Positions 18,169-25,527 of a stretch of 64,000 bases of DNA are shown here, one piece after another; position 1 is the stretch's first letter; every line of letters begins with the position of its first letter. The position numbers were made by a program, and so were the translations under genes. The notes under the pieces were generated by a model. The model saw only the letters and a program-made list of their open reading frames with translations, had not been told where the DNA came from and did no database searches. The stretch is from Sphingomonas sp. Its GTDB lineage: Bacteria > Pseudomonadota > Alphaproteobacteria > Sphingomonadales > Sphingomonadaceae. The stretch covers positions 372,001 through 436,000 of the forward strand of contig NZ_JAQZBC010000002.1 in assembly GCF_029239295.1 (NCBI RefSeq), written 5' to 3'.

Positions 18169-18636
18169 ATGGCAACAAAGGCAAAGCTGGATGCATTCGA
18201 CACCCGCATCCTGCAGATACTGACTAATAATGGGCGCATTTCCTGGCGCGATCTGGCGGACGAAATCGGCCTTTCGCTCACACCCACCTTGCGCCGCGTT
18301 CGCCGGCTGGAAACCGAAGGATATGTCCTTGGCTATACGACGCGTCTGAACGAACGCCGGCTGAGTGGTGCGATCGAGGCGATGATTTCGATCACGCTGG
18401 ATCGTCAGTCGGACGAGGCGTTGACCATTTTCGAACGCAACATCCAGGACGTGGAGGAAGTCACCGATTGCTACCAGATGACGGGCGATTACGATTATCT
18501 GGTCCGCGTCGTCGTCAACGACCTTGAACATTATCAGGCGATGCTGGGCACGCTGTCGCGGATCCCGATGCTGTCGCGGATCAATTCCAGTTTCGTGCTG
18601 AAGACGGTGCTGCGCCGCCCGGTCAAGGTGACGTAG
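18169..18636 (+). CDS. Lrp/AsnC-family transcriptional regulator
   Basis: A 155-residue protein with the two-domain Lrp layout: an N-terminal winged helix-turn-helix (NNGRISWRDLADEIGLS, then TLRRVRRLETEGYVLGYT, about residues 20-55) and a C-terminal RAM effector domain (MISITLD ... VTDCYQMTGDYDYLVRVVV). Family members sense amino acids or small ligands and often control a divergent neighbour. Here the neighbour is the BNR-propeller gene at 14702-18037, whose start is 131 bp away. Members of the family regulating amino-acid uptake would fit the peptide-use genes nearby. No defined Lrp box was recognised in the intergenic sequence. Confidence 0.92.
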   Translation: MATKAKLDAFDTRILQILTNNGRISWRDLADEIGLSLTPTLRRVRRLETEGYVLGYTTRLNERRLSGAIEAMISITLDRQSDEALTIFERNIQDVEEVTDCYQMTGDYDYLVRVVVNDLEHYQAMLGTLSRIPMLSRINSSFVLKTVLRRPVKVT

Positions 18637-18722
18637 GACGCGGCAGGGGTGACACAAGGCGACGTCGCGCGGCGTCGCGCGCCAGCTGGCGCTACCCGTC
18701 ATTCCCCCCTGCTTCATCTGCC

Positions 18723-18739
18723 CCCGCTTCCGAAGCGGG
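18723..18739 (+). terminator. Hairpin downstream of the Lrp/AsnC gene
   Basis: CCCGCTT / AAGCGGG with a 3-nt loop, about 87 nt after the stop. A second hairpin (18747-18773) follows at once. Confidence 0.5.
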
Positions 18740-18746
18740 CAAGCTA

Positions 18747-18773
18747 GGCGAGAAGCGACTAGACTGTCTCGCC
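18747..18773 (+). terminator. Second hairpin downstream of the Lrp/AsnC gene
   Basis: Perfect 7-bp inverted repeat GGCGAGA / TCTCGCC with a 13-nt loop, followed by AAAATTA. Together with the hairpin just before it, it insulates the PepSY gene promoter. Confidence 0.4.
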
Positions 18774-18793
18774 AAAATTACATGTTACATCCA

Positions 18794-18823
18794 TAGTTTT
18801 TGGTTAAGTCGTTCCAAAAACTA
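18794..18823. promoter_or_regulatory. 10-bp inverted repeat in the PepSY gene upstream region
   Basis: Perfect arms TAGTTTTTGG / CCAAAAACTA separated by 10 nt, in an AT-rich patch (18774-18890) that must hold the promoter of the PepSY gene at 18921. The AT content of the arms makes an operator more likely than a terminator. Confidence 0.4.
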
Positions 18824-18920
18824 AACAGCTCTTGGCACTTTCTGCACGCCAGACACAAAAAGTTACGACAGCGTCGTTCAACATGCTTGGTCCTGTCCGG
18901 CGAGCCGGTATGACGCAGCC

Positions 18921-19454
18921 ATGTCTGCACCGCGCCTCCTGCGAAAGATCCATTACTGGCTGTCGCCTGCCCTGCTGATCAGCCTGTTCGTGATCGCGAT
19001 CACGGGATCGCTACTGGCGCTGAAGAAGGACCTCGATGTTCTTCAACCGGCGACGCGCGATGGCATTGCCCCAGGCCTGCCAGATCGTTCGCTCGCTTCC
19101 CTGATCGCGTCGGTGAAAGCGCTGCCGCCGCACACCGAGGTGACGTGGAAGGACGTCGACCGGATCGACGTTCGTCCCAAGGACGGTATCGCCAAAGTCA
19201 TCCTGCGGTCCCGCCACGAAGTCCAGGTGGATCTGACCAGCGGTGAGGCGGTGGATACGGGCTATCGCACCTCCGACCTGCTGGAGACGATCCACGATTT
19301 CAGTTTCATGGGCGACTGGGCGAAATATGTGTTTTCGTTCGGCTCCGGTATCGCGTTGATCTTCATGGGCGCAACCGGCGTCTACCTGTTTGCGCTGCCG
19401 ATGCTGGTGCGGCGACGCAAGCGGATCGACAAGGCGCGGCGCCAGGAGCGCTAG
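18921..19454 (+). CDS. PepSY-associated inner-membrane protein
   Basis: A 177-residue protein with two transmembrane helices: near the N-terminus (ALLISLFVIAITGSLLAL) and near the C-terminus (GSGIALIFMGATGVYLFAL). The periplasmic segment between them has a PepSY-like alpha/beta pattern (HTEVTWKDVDRIDVRPKDG, then IAKVILRSRHEVQVDLTSGE). It is followed by a basic cytoplasmic tail (RRRKRIDKARRQER). Proteins of this type commonly sit beside TonB receptors and are thought to act in periplasmic metal-siderophore reduction or protease control; neither is proven here. It is convergent with the MFS gene at 19502. The ATG has no strong ribosome-binding site. Confidence 0.8.
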   Translation: MSAPRLLRKIHYWLSPALLISLFVIAITGSLLALKKDLDVLQPATRDGIAPGLPDRSLASLIASVKALPPHTEVTWKDVDRIDVRPKDGIAKVILRSRHEVQVDLTSGEAVDTGYRTSDLLETIHDFSFMGDWAKYVFSFGSGIALIFMGATGVYLFALPMLVRRRKRIDKARRQER

Positions 19455-19467
19455 ACCACCGCGACCT

Positions 19468-19509
19468 GCAGGGTCAGCCTGGCAGGGTCAGCTTGGCAGG
19501 GTCAGCTTG
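19468..19509. repeat. Three tandem copies of a 14-bp repeat
   Basis: The unit GCAGGGTCAGCYTG occurs at 19468-19481, 19482-19495 and 19496-19509, differing only at one C/T position. The third copy covers the stop codon of the minus-strand MFS gene, so copy-number change could shift its C-terminus. Confidence 0.85.
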
Positions 19510-21145
19510 ACCGTGACGGATCGGTCACCGGATCGAAGGCGCGTGCATCGTCGGCACCGCTGCCCGGCATCGATCCGGTCTGGCGTTCGATCCACCGGTG
19601 GATCACCGAGGGTCGCTCCTCAAGCCACAGATCATGAAGCGCGTCGCTGTTGGCGATGTCGGCGCGGGTACGGCGTTCGTTGTGGCGCACATATTCCAGC
19701 CATGTCGGGAAGTGGAACCGCTCCATCCACAATTGCGGGTCGGCAAGATCGCGCATCAATGTCCAGTCGCGCGCACCGTCGCGGCGGCGGATGCGGCGAC
19801 GTTCGCTCATCACGCTGAGGAAAGCGGGAATGTCGGCCTCGGCGATGCGGTGCTCGACGGTGATCACCACCGGGCCGCTCCGGGGCTCCACCGGGACGGC
19901 GGTATCCGGTTCACGCCAGGTATTGGCGGGATCGAGATTGAGCTGGCTGATCTCAGGCAGGCGGCGGAGCGCCCCGGCGAGAACGCTCAGCAACTGCACG
20001 CCCGCCGCGCACAGCAGCGCGATTGGCACGCCGTGGCTGCCCGCGACCGAACCGAACAGCCAGCTTCCCGCCGCCATGCCGCCGAACGCCGCCATCTGGT
20101 ACAGCGCAACGGCCCGCGCGACGACCCAGCGCGGCGAGGCGAGTTGAACGCTGACGTTGAAGGTCGATAGCGCGAGCACCCAGCCGGCACCGGCCAGCGC
20201 CAGCGCCGGCAGCGCCAGCAGGAACACGCCCGTAGCGGTCACCGCCGCGCCGATCGCCAGCGCCAGCGCGGCAATCTGTACGATCCCCTCCGTCGCCATG
20301 CGCAACCGCAAGCGGCGGGATAAAAGCGCGCCCCCGACCGCCCCCACACCAAACGCGCCGTAGAGCAGGCCGTAGGTCAGCGGGCCACCACCGATCAGGT
20401 CGCGCGCGACGATCGGCATCAGCGCGGGGATCGCGCTGGCGGGAACGCCGAACAGCGCGGCGCGGCCTAGCACCATGCGGATCGACGGGGACATGCGGAC
20501 GTAGCGCAGCCCCGCCGCCATCGCGAGGCCCAGCCGTTCGCGCGGCAGCTTGCGAGGCGGCAGATTCGGGCGCCAGCGCGCGATCACCACGATCAACCCG
20601 ACGTAGCTCAGCGCGTTGATGAGGAACGCCGCCGCCGTGCCCGCCGCCGCAATGATCGCGCCGCCGATCGCCGGGCCCGCGCTGCGCGCAATGTTGAAGC
20701 CCATGCTGTTGTACGCCACCGCGCTCGACAGCATCGGGCGAGGCACCATGTCGCCGACGGATGCCTGCCATGCCGGGCCGTTGATCGCCGTGCCGCAGCC
20801 GATCAGAAAGGTGAAGATCAGCAGCAGCCAGGGCGTGATCCACCCCAGCCAGGTGCCGATCGCCAGCAGCACCGATACGATCAGCATGAAACTTTGCGCG
20901 GTCAGCAGGATGCGCCGGCGGTCGAGATTGTCGGCGACCGCCCCGGCCCATAGCGACAGCAACATGATCGGCAGGGTCGTCGACGCCTGAACCAGCGCGA
21001 TCATCTGCGCCGATGCGCCTAGGCTGGTCATCATCCACGACGCACCGACCGCCTGGATCAACCCACCGAAGTTCGACGACAGGCTGGCGATCCATACCGC
21101 CCGGAACAATGGAATGCTGAAAGGGGAATCAGGGGCGAAGCGCAT
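19502..21145 (-). CDS. MFS transporter of the EntS/MFS_3 group
   Basis: About 547 residues. The N-terminal ~400 residues form the 10-12 helices of a major facilitator exporter (LFRAVWIASLSSNFGGLIQ, DNLDRRRILLTAQ, GPAWQASVGDMVPRPMLSSA are typical of the enterobactin-exporter-like MFS_3 family). The soluble C-terminal ~130 residues (PVVITVEHRIAEADIPAFLS ... MERFHFPTWLEYVRHNERRT) are the domain usually fused to this family in alphaproteobacteria, resembling antibiotic-monooxygenase-like folds. Substrate unknown; export of small metabolites or siderophores is usual. The start was placed at ATG 21145; an in-frame GTG at 21169 is an alternative and neither has a clear ribosome-binding site. Confidence 0.85.
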   Translation of the reverse strand: MRFAPDSPFSIPLFRAVWIASLSSNFGGLIQAVGASWMMTSLGASAQMIALVQASTTLPIMLLSLWAGAVADNLDRRRILLTAQSFMLIVSVLLAIGTWLGWITPWLLLIFTFLIGCGTAINGPAWQASVGDMVPRPMLSSAVAYNSMGFNIARSAGPAIGGAIIAAAGTAAAFLINALSYVGLIVVIARWRPNLPPRKLPRERLGLAMAAGLRYVRMSPSIRMVLGRAALFGVPASAIPALMPIVARDLIGGGPLTYGLLYGAFGVGAVGGALLSRRLRLRMATEGIVQIAALALAIGAAVTATGVFLLALPALALAGAGWVLALSTFNVSVQLASPRWVVARAVALYQMAAFGGMAAGSWLFGSVAGSHGVPIALLCAAGVQLLSVLAGALRRLPEISQLNLDPANTWREPDTAVPVEPRSGPVVITVEHRIAEADIPAFLSVMSERRRIRRRDGARDWTLMRDLADPQLWMERFHFPTWLEYVRHNERRTRADIANSDALHDLWLEERPSVIHRWIERQTGSMPGSGADDARAFDPVTDPSRSS

Positions 21146-21222
21146 CGTTGATGGAATGCAGAAGACCACCCGGACGATCCGTCGCGGGGGTAGTGGATCA
21201 CATATCTTTTATCGCGCCTGCT

Positions 21223-22533
21223 CTAGCCGGCACGGCCCGTGCCCGGGCGGGTCGCGTTCTGCTGCCCCTTGGCCGCAGGCAGCTCCAGCCAGTCGGTCGG
21301 CGGCAGGCCGTACAGCATGTCGAAAAATTCCAGCTGCAGGCGCGCAGCGTTATAGTTCCCGCTGTTCCACAGCATCACGATCCCGCTCTGCTCTGCCGGG
21401 TCGAACAGCACTAGCGCGCCATAGCCCTCCACGGCGCCGCGATGGCCCACCAGCGTGTGCCCGGCATAGTTGAAGCTGCGCCAGCCCAGGCCGTAGGATG
21501 CTTGCGTCAGCGCGCGATCCATCGCCGAACGGCGCCCGTGCGGCGGCGTGGAGACGCGGGGCGTGTGCATCGTCTGCAGCATCTGCGGTGACAGCACGTC
21601 CGGCGCCTTGCCCATCTGCGCCAGCATCCAGCGCGCCAGATCGCTGACGGAGGAATTCACCCCGCCGGCCGCGGGCACGCGGTAATAGCTGTCGTTCACC
21701 GTCACCGGCGTGCGCCCGCGATGCGGCCGTGCCCAGCTGGTCGCCGATTGCAGGCCAAGTCGCCCGACACTCGCGCTTGTCATCCCCAGCGGCGCGAACA
21801 GCCGTGCCTGCGCCAGATCGCCATACGGCTGACCAGCGGCATGTTCGACGATCTCGGCCGCGGTATCATAGGCGATGTTCTGATAGGCGTAGCAGGTCGC
21901 CGGGGAGCACAGCAGTGGCAGCGTGCCGAGTTGCGCGCGCAACGCGCGTGGATCAGCGCCCTGTTCCAGCCGGTCATCCCAGGCATTACGCACGATCCCG
22001 ATCCGGTGCGACAGCACATCGGCAACGGTGACGTTGCGGCCGGCCGGCGACAGCCGCAAGCTCGTGTTCAGCCCCTCGATCGGCGCCTCGAGCGACACTC
22101 GGCCTTCGCCCGCCAGCTTGGTGACCAGCGCCGACGCCACGCCCTTGGATACCGATGCCCAGCGAAACACCGTGTCCGGAGTGATCGGATCGCCGGACCC
22201 CGCGAGCGTCTCGCCATAACCGCGGAGGAAGCGGACCTTGCCGCGCTCCACCGCCGCGACCGCCAGCCCAACGAAATCCTTCTGCTGCATCAGCAGCGCG
22301 ATGCGTGAATCCAGCCGCCTGTAATCCACCCGTCCCGGCTCGCTCGTGCCGGCGGTCGACAGCAGATCCGGCACTGCCGGCTTGATCTCCTGACTGGCGA
22401 GGACAACGCCGGCCGAGGAGCTTTTCAGGCTCATCATCACAAGCGTGATGGCGCCGATGATCAGAAGCAGGGCCACCCCCACCAGGCGACGCCGCGTCCA
22501 AGCCATCTGCGGCGTGCGAAAGGGTTGGGGCAT
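21223..22533 (-). CDS. Serine hydrolase, class C beta-lactamase / D-aminopeptidase family, membrane-anchored
   Basis: A 436-residue protein with an N-terminal hydrophobic helix after basic residues (AWTRRRLVGVALLLIIGAIT), so anchored to the inner membrane facing the periplasm. The catalytic motifs of the beta-lactamase/transpeptidase-like fold are present: SVSK (Ser127 and Lys130, SxxK), YQN (217-219, YxN) and a C-terminal GHRGAVEGYG in place of KTG (HxG, as in esterases and D-peptidases). The HxG form argues against a true beta-lactamase. It is divergent from the M24 peptidase at 22706, and a palindrome at 22687-22701 may control both, tying it to the peptide locus. Substrate (D-amino-acid peptide or ester) unknown. 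Confidence 0.88.
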   Translation of the reverse strand: MPQPFRTPQMAWTRRRLVGVALLLIIGAITLVMMSLKSSSAGVVLASQEIKPAVPDLLSTAGTSEPGRVDYRRLDSRIALLMQQKDFVGLAVAAVERGKVRFLRGYGETLAGSGDPITPDTVFRWASVSKGVASALVTKLAGEGRVSLEAPIEGLNTSLRLSPAGRNVTVADVLSHRIGIVRNAWDDRLEQGADPRALRAQLGTLPLLCSPATCYAYQNIAYDTAAEIVEHAAGQPYGDLAQARLFAPLGMTSASVGRLGLQSATSWARPHRGRTPVTVNDSYYRVPAAGGVNSSVSDLARWMLAQMGKAPDVLSPQMLQTMHTPRVSTPPHGRRSAMDRALTQASYGLGWRSFNYAGHTLVGHRGAVEGYGALVLFDPAEQSGIVMLWNSGNYNAARLQLEFFDMLYGLPPTDWLELPAAKGQQNATRPGTGRAG

Positions 22534-22686
22534 GGGTTTTCCGGGAAGTGGCAGACGTGGCGGGCTTATGCCGAGTCACCCCTCTGTCAGCAACGTGCCG
22601 CGATCAAAATCATCAACCCATCTGCAAGGTACAGCGCGCCCCTTTTCAACCGCCCGCCGGCAGAGTAGCCACGCTCCCAAACATCC

Positions 22687-22701
22687 GTTCGCTATGTGAA
22701 C
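22687..22701. promoter_or_regulatory. Candidate operator A of the peptide locus
   Basis: GTTCGCTATGTGAAC, an imperfect 15-bp palindrome in the divergent region between the serine hydrolase (22533) and M24 peptidase (22706) genes. The reverse complement of 33224-33238 is GTTCGCTATGCGAAT, identical at 13 of 15 positions. The form resembles IclR-type operators; the regulator is not in the window. Confidence 0.5.
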
Positions 22702-22705
22702 ACGT

Positions 22706-24064
22706 ATGAGGGGGAGTAAGATGATTCCTTTGGCCATGGCGCTGGCGATCGGCGCCGCGTCACCCGCAATCGCGCAAAGCAATGCCGACCGGGCGATGCC
22801 TGCGATCCTGCCGCTCGAACGCCGCGCCGAGACCGAGGACCGCTGGCTCAAGCAGCGGCTCGAAACGCTGCTGCCCACGCTGATGCGCCGCGACAAGGTG
22901 CAGATGTGGGTGCTCGTCGCTGGCGAGTATAACGAAGATCCCGTGATGGCGACGATGCTGCCCGCCACCTGGCTCCACGCGCGCCGCCGCACCATCCTCG
23001 TCTTCTTCGACCCGGGCGAAGGCAAGCCAATCGAGAAGCTGGCGCTCGCCCGCTATCCGGTGGGCGATTTCCGGCCTGCGTGGAGTCCCGACGAACAGCC
23101 CGATCAATGGGCCGAGCTCGCCAAGATCATCGCTGCGCGTAACCCGGCGACGATCGCGCTCAATCGCTCCGAGGCCTTCCCGCTCGCCGATGGCCTAAGC
23201 TCCACCCATTATGAGGCAATCGTCCGGGCGCTTGGGCCTGACATGTCGAAGCGCCTCGTCGCGCATGAGCGGCTGGCGCTCGGCTGGCTCGAGACGCGCA
23301 TCCCGCAGGAAATGGCCGCCTATCCGACGATCTCGCGCATCTCGCATGCGATCATCGAGGAGGGGTTCTCCGACCGCGTCATCACGCCCGGCGTCACCAC
23401 ATCGGACGATGTCGTCTGGTTCTTCCGCAACCGAATCAACGCGCTTGGGCTGGACACATGGTTCCAGCCGAGCGTCGCGATCCAGCGCGCCGATGGTGGC
23501 AAGTTCAGCGTGCAGGAGATGGGCCATCGCGGTGACACGATCATCATGCCGGGCGACATGCTGCACGTCGATTTCGGCATCACCTATCTGGGTCTGAACA
23601 CCGACATCCAGCGGCTCGCTTATGTGCTGAAGCCAGGCGAGACGAATGCGCCCAAGGGGCTGCGCGATGGCATGGCGGCAATGAACCGCGTGCGTGCTGC
23701 CACGATCGCTGCGCTGAAGCCCGGCCGCAGCGGCAACGAAGTGCTCGCCGCCGCTCGCCGCCAGGTGGAAGCGGAGAAGATCGACGGCACGATCTATTCG
23801 CACCCGATCGGGCATCACGGCCATGGCGCCGGCACCTGGATCGGTGCGTGGGAAAGCCAGAAGCCGGCGCCGGGCCGCGGCGATTATCGCATCGATCCGA
23901 ACACCGCCTGGTCGATCGAGCTGAACGCGCAGGCCAATGTGCCCGAGTGGGGCGGGCAGAAGGTCCGCTTCATGCACGAGGAAAACGGCTTCCTCGCCGC
24001 GGACGGCACGTTCCGCTTCCTCGATGGCGGGCAGGAGGAATTCCTGCTCATCCCTCGCCAATAA
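22706..24064 (+). CDS. Exported M24 metallopeptidase (Xaa-Pro aminopeptidase-like)
   Basis: A 452-residue protein with a signal peptide (MRGSKMIPLAMALAIGAASP, then AIAQ). It has the N-terminal creatinase-like domain and the C-terminal pita-bread fold with dinuclear-metal ligands in order: HVDFG ... LNTDIQ (two Asp), GHHGHGAG (His), SIELNAQ (Glu) and the late MHEENGF (Glu). It should remove an N-terminal residue before proline or cleave Xaa-Pro dipeptides in the periplasm. ATG 22706 gives a basic signal-peptide n-region; ATG 22721 has the better ribosome-binding site (GGGGGAG, 22710-22716). It is a close paralogue of the minus-strand enzyme at 24158-25510, with which it converges. Confidence 0.9.
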   Translation: MRGSKMIPLAMALAIGAASPAIAQSNADRAMPAILPLERRAETEDRWLKQRLETLLPTLMRRDKVQMWVLVAGEYNEDPVMATMLPATWLHARRRTILVFFDPGEGKPIEKLALARYPVGDFRPAWSPDEQPDQWAELAKIIAARNPATIALNRSEAFPLADGLSSTHYEAIVRALGPDMSKRLVAHERLALGWLETRIPQEMAAYPTISRISHAIIEEGFSDRVITPGVTTSDDVVWFFRNRINALGLDTWFQPSVAIQRADGGKFSVQEMGHRGDTIIMPGDMLHVDFGITYLGLNTDIQRLAYVLKPGETNAPKGLRDGMAAMNRVRAATIAALKPGRSGNEVLAAARRQVEAEKIDGTIYSHPIGHHGHGAGTWIGAWESQKPAPGRGDYRIDPNTAWSIELNAQANVPEWGGQKVRFMHEENGFLAADGTFRFLDGGQEEFLLIPRQ

Positions 24065-24073
24065 GAAAAGATG

Positions 24074-24102
24074 GGGCTCATCCCGGTCAACGGAATGAGC
24101 CC
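24074..24102 (+). terminator. Hairpin after the plus-strand M24 gene
   Basis: GGGCTCAT / ATGAGCCC (8 bp) with a 13-nt loop, directly after the stop at 24064. Confidence 0.55.
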
Positions 24103-24122
24103 AGTTATGGGACATCGCAGAC

Positions 24123-24147
24123 CGGCCGGCGCAGCAGACGCCGGCCG
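24123..24147 (-). terminator. Hairpin after the minus-strand M24 gene
   Basis: Perfect 9-bp inverted repeat CGGCCGGCG / CGCCGGCCG with a 7-nt loop, 10 nt beyond the stop of the minus-strand M24 gene, ending the peptide-use operon. Confidence 0.6.
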
Positions 24148-24157
24148 CAAAGGGAAT

Positions 24158-25510
24158 CTAGCGTGCCCCGATCAGGTGAAACTTCGTCTGGCGACCGTCG
24201 ATATAGCGAACGGTCTTGCCGTCGAAGAAGGCGTCTTCCTCGCTCTTGAAATCGACCATCTGGCCGCCCCATTCGGGCACCGCCTTGGTCGCCATCAGCT
24301 CGATCGACCAGGCGATGTTCGGCCGCAGCTTATATTCGCCGGTCGGCACGAACTTCTGCTCTTCCGACAGGCCGATCGAGCTGCCCGCGCCATGACCGTG
24401 ATAGCCGATCGGATGCGAATAGATCGTCGGCTTCAGCCCGGCCGCGATCGCCTTGGCGCGCGCACGGTTGAGCACCTCGTTGCCGGTCGCGCCGATGCGG
24501 AACTCGCTGGTCACCGCGTCCTGCACCAGATTGTTCTCGCGAAGCCCGGCCTTCAGCCCGGCGGGCGCATCCGTCTCGCCATCGCGCAGCACATAGGCGA
24601 CGTGCTGCGTATCGGTGCTGAAGTTCAGATAATGGATGCCGAAGTCGACACGCAGCATGTCGCCCTTCTGAATCACGCTGGCCTTCTCCCGCAGCACGCC
24701 GGGCGTGCCCTGGCGGGTGACTTCCACCGACGGGTGGAACCAGGACGCGAGACCCAGATCAGCGACGCGCTGGCGATACCACCAGACGAGATCTTCATTG
24801 GTCGTCACGCCCGGCTTCACCACCGCGGGCGAGAAGCCTTCGCCGATGATCGCATGCGCGACGCGCACGATCTCGGGATAGACCTTCATCTCCTCCGGCG
24901 TGCGCGTCTCCAGCCAGCCGATCGCCAGCGGATAGCCAGCGACGATGCGGCCCTGCTGCTCGGGCGTCAGCGCCTTCGTCAGATCGGTGTACTGGCTGTG
25001 CGTCAGGCCATCGCCGAACGCCGTCAGCGAGGAGATGTTGAGCGCGATCTTCTTCGGGTTACGCTCGGCGATCAGCTCGCGAACGCGGGCGAACTGGTCG
25101 GGCTGCTTCTCCATGTCCCACACGGGCGTGTAGAGATCACCCATGCCGTGCTTGCTGACCACCAGCCGCTCGATCGGCTTGCCCGCGCCCGGATCGAAGA
25201 AGATGATGATTGTGCGCCGACGCGCGCGCAGATTGGTCGCGTTCAGCATCGTCGAGACCACCGGGTCTTCCAGATATTCGCGCGCGATCAGCACCCACAT
25301 GTCGATGCCGTTCTCGCGCATCAGCTGCGGCAGCACGGTCTCGAACCGGCGCTCCAGCCACGTGTCGCGAAGCTGCGCCTGATCGCGCAGGCTCATGATC
25401 TTCGGCATGGCCGGCGACATGGACTGTTCTTCCTGCGCCATCGCCGCGGGCGCGAGCGCCACCATGGCGAACGCCGCAGCGCCGCCCAACAGGCTCTTCA
25501 ATCGTGGCAT
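24158..25510 (-). CDS. Exported M24 metallopeptidase (Xaa-Pro aminopeptidase-like)
   Basis: A 450-residue protein; ATG 25510 was chosen because GGAGGG lies just upstream and it yields a signal peptide (MPRLKSLLGGAAAFAMVALA, then PAAMAQ). It has the same architecture and unusual ligand surroundings as the plus-strand enzyme at 22706-24064: RVDFG ... FSTDTQ, GYHGHGAG, SIELMAT, KSEEDAF. These suggest two metals and activity on proline-containing peptides in the periplasm. It is the last gene of a minus-strand series (alpha/beta hydrolase, TonB receptor, M20, M24, M24), starting 17 bp after the preceding M24 gene. The pair of paralogues probably arose by duplication and inversion. Confidence 0.9.
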   Translation of the reverse strand: MPRLKSLLGGAAAFAMVALAPAAMAQEEQSMSPAMPKIMSLRDQAQLRDTWLERRFETVLPQLMRENGIDMWVLIAREYLEDPVVSTMLNATNLRARRRTIIIFFDPGAGKPIERLVVSKHGMGDLYTPVWDMEKQPDQFARVRELIAERNPKKIALNISSLTAFGDGLTHSQYTDLTKALTPEQQGRIVAGYPLAIGWLETRTPEEMKVYPEIVRVAHAIIGEGFSPAVVKPGVTTNEDLVWWYRQRVADLGLASWFHPSVEVTRQGTPGVLREKASVIQKGDMLRVDFGIHYLNFSTDTQHVAYVLRDGETDAPAGLKAGLRENNLVQDAVTSEFRIGATGNEVLNRARAKAIAAGLKPTIYSHPIGYHGHGAGSSIGLSEEQKFVPTGEYKLRPNIAWSIELMATKAVPEWGGQMVDFKSEEDAFFDGKTVRYIDGRQTKFHLIGAR

Positions 25511-25527
25511 TGCGCCCTCCCCCTTGT

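Noticed and set aside
21223..22533. Calling the serine hydrolase a true beta-lactamase
   Set aside because: The third motif is HRG rather than KTG, and the protein is membrane-anchored within a peptide locus.
22706..25510. Interpretation of the two facing M24 genes as an inverted-repeat mobile element
   Set aside because: They are diverged paralogues (family-level similarity), with separate terminators and no flanking repeats or transposase.
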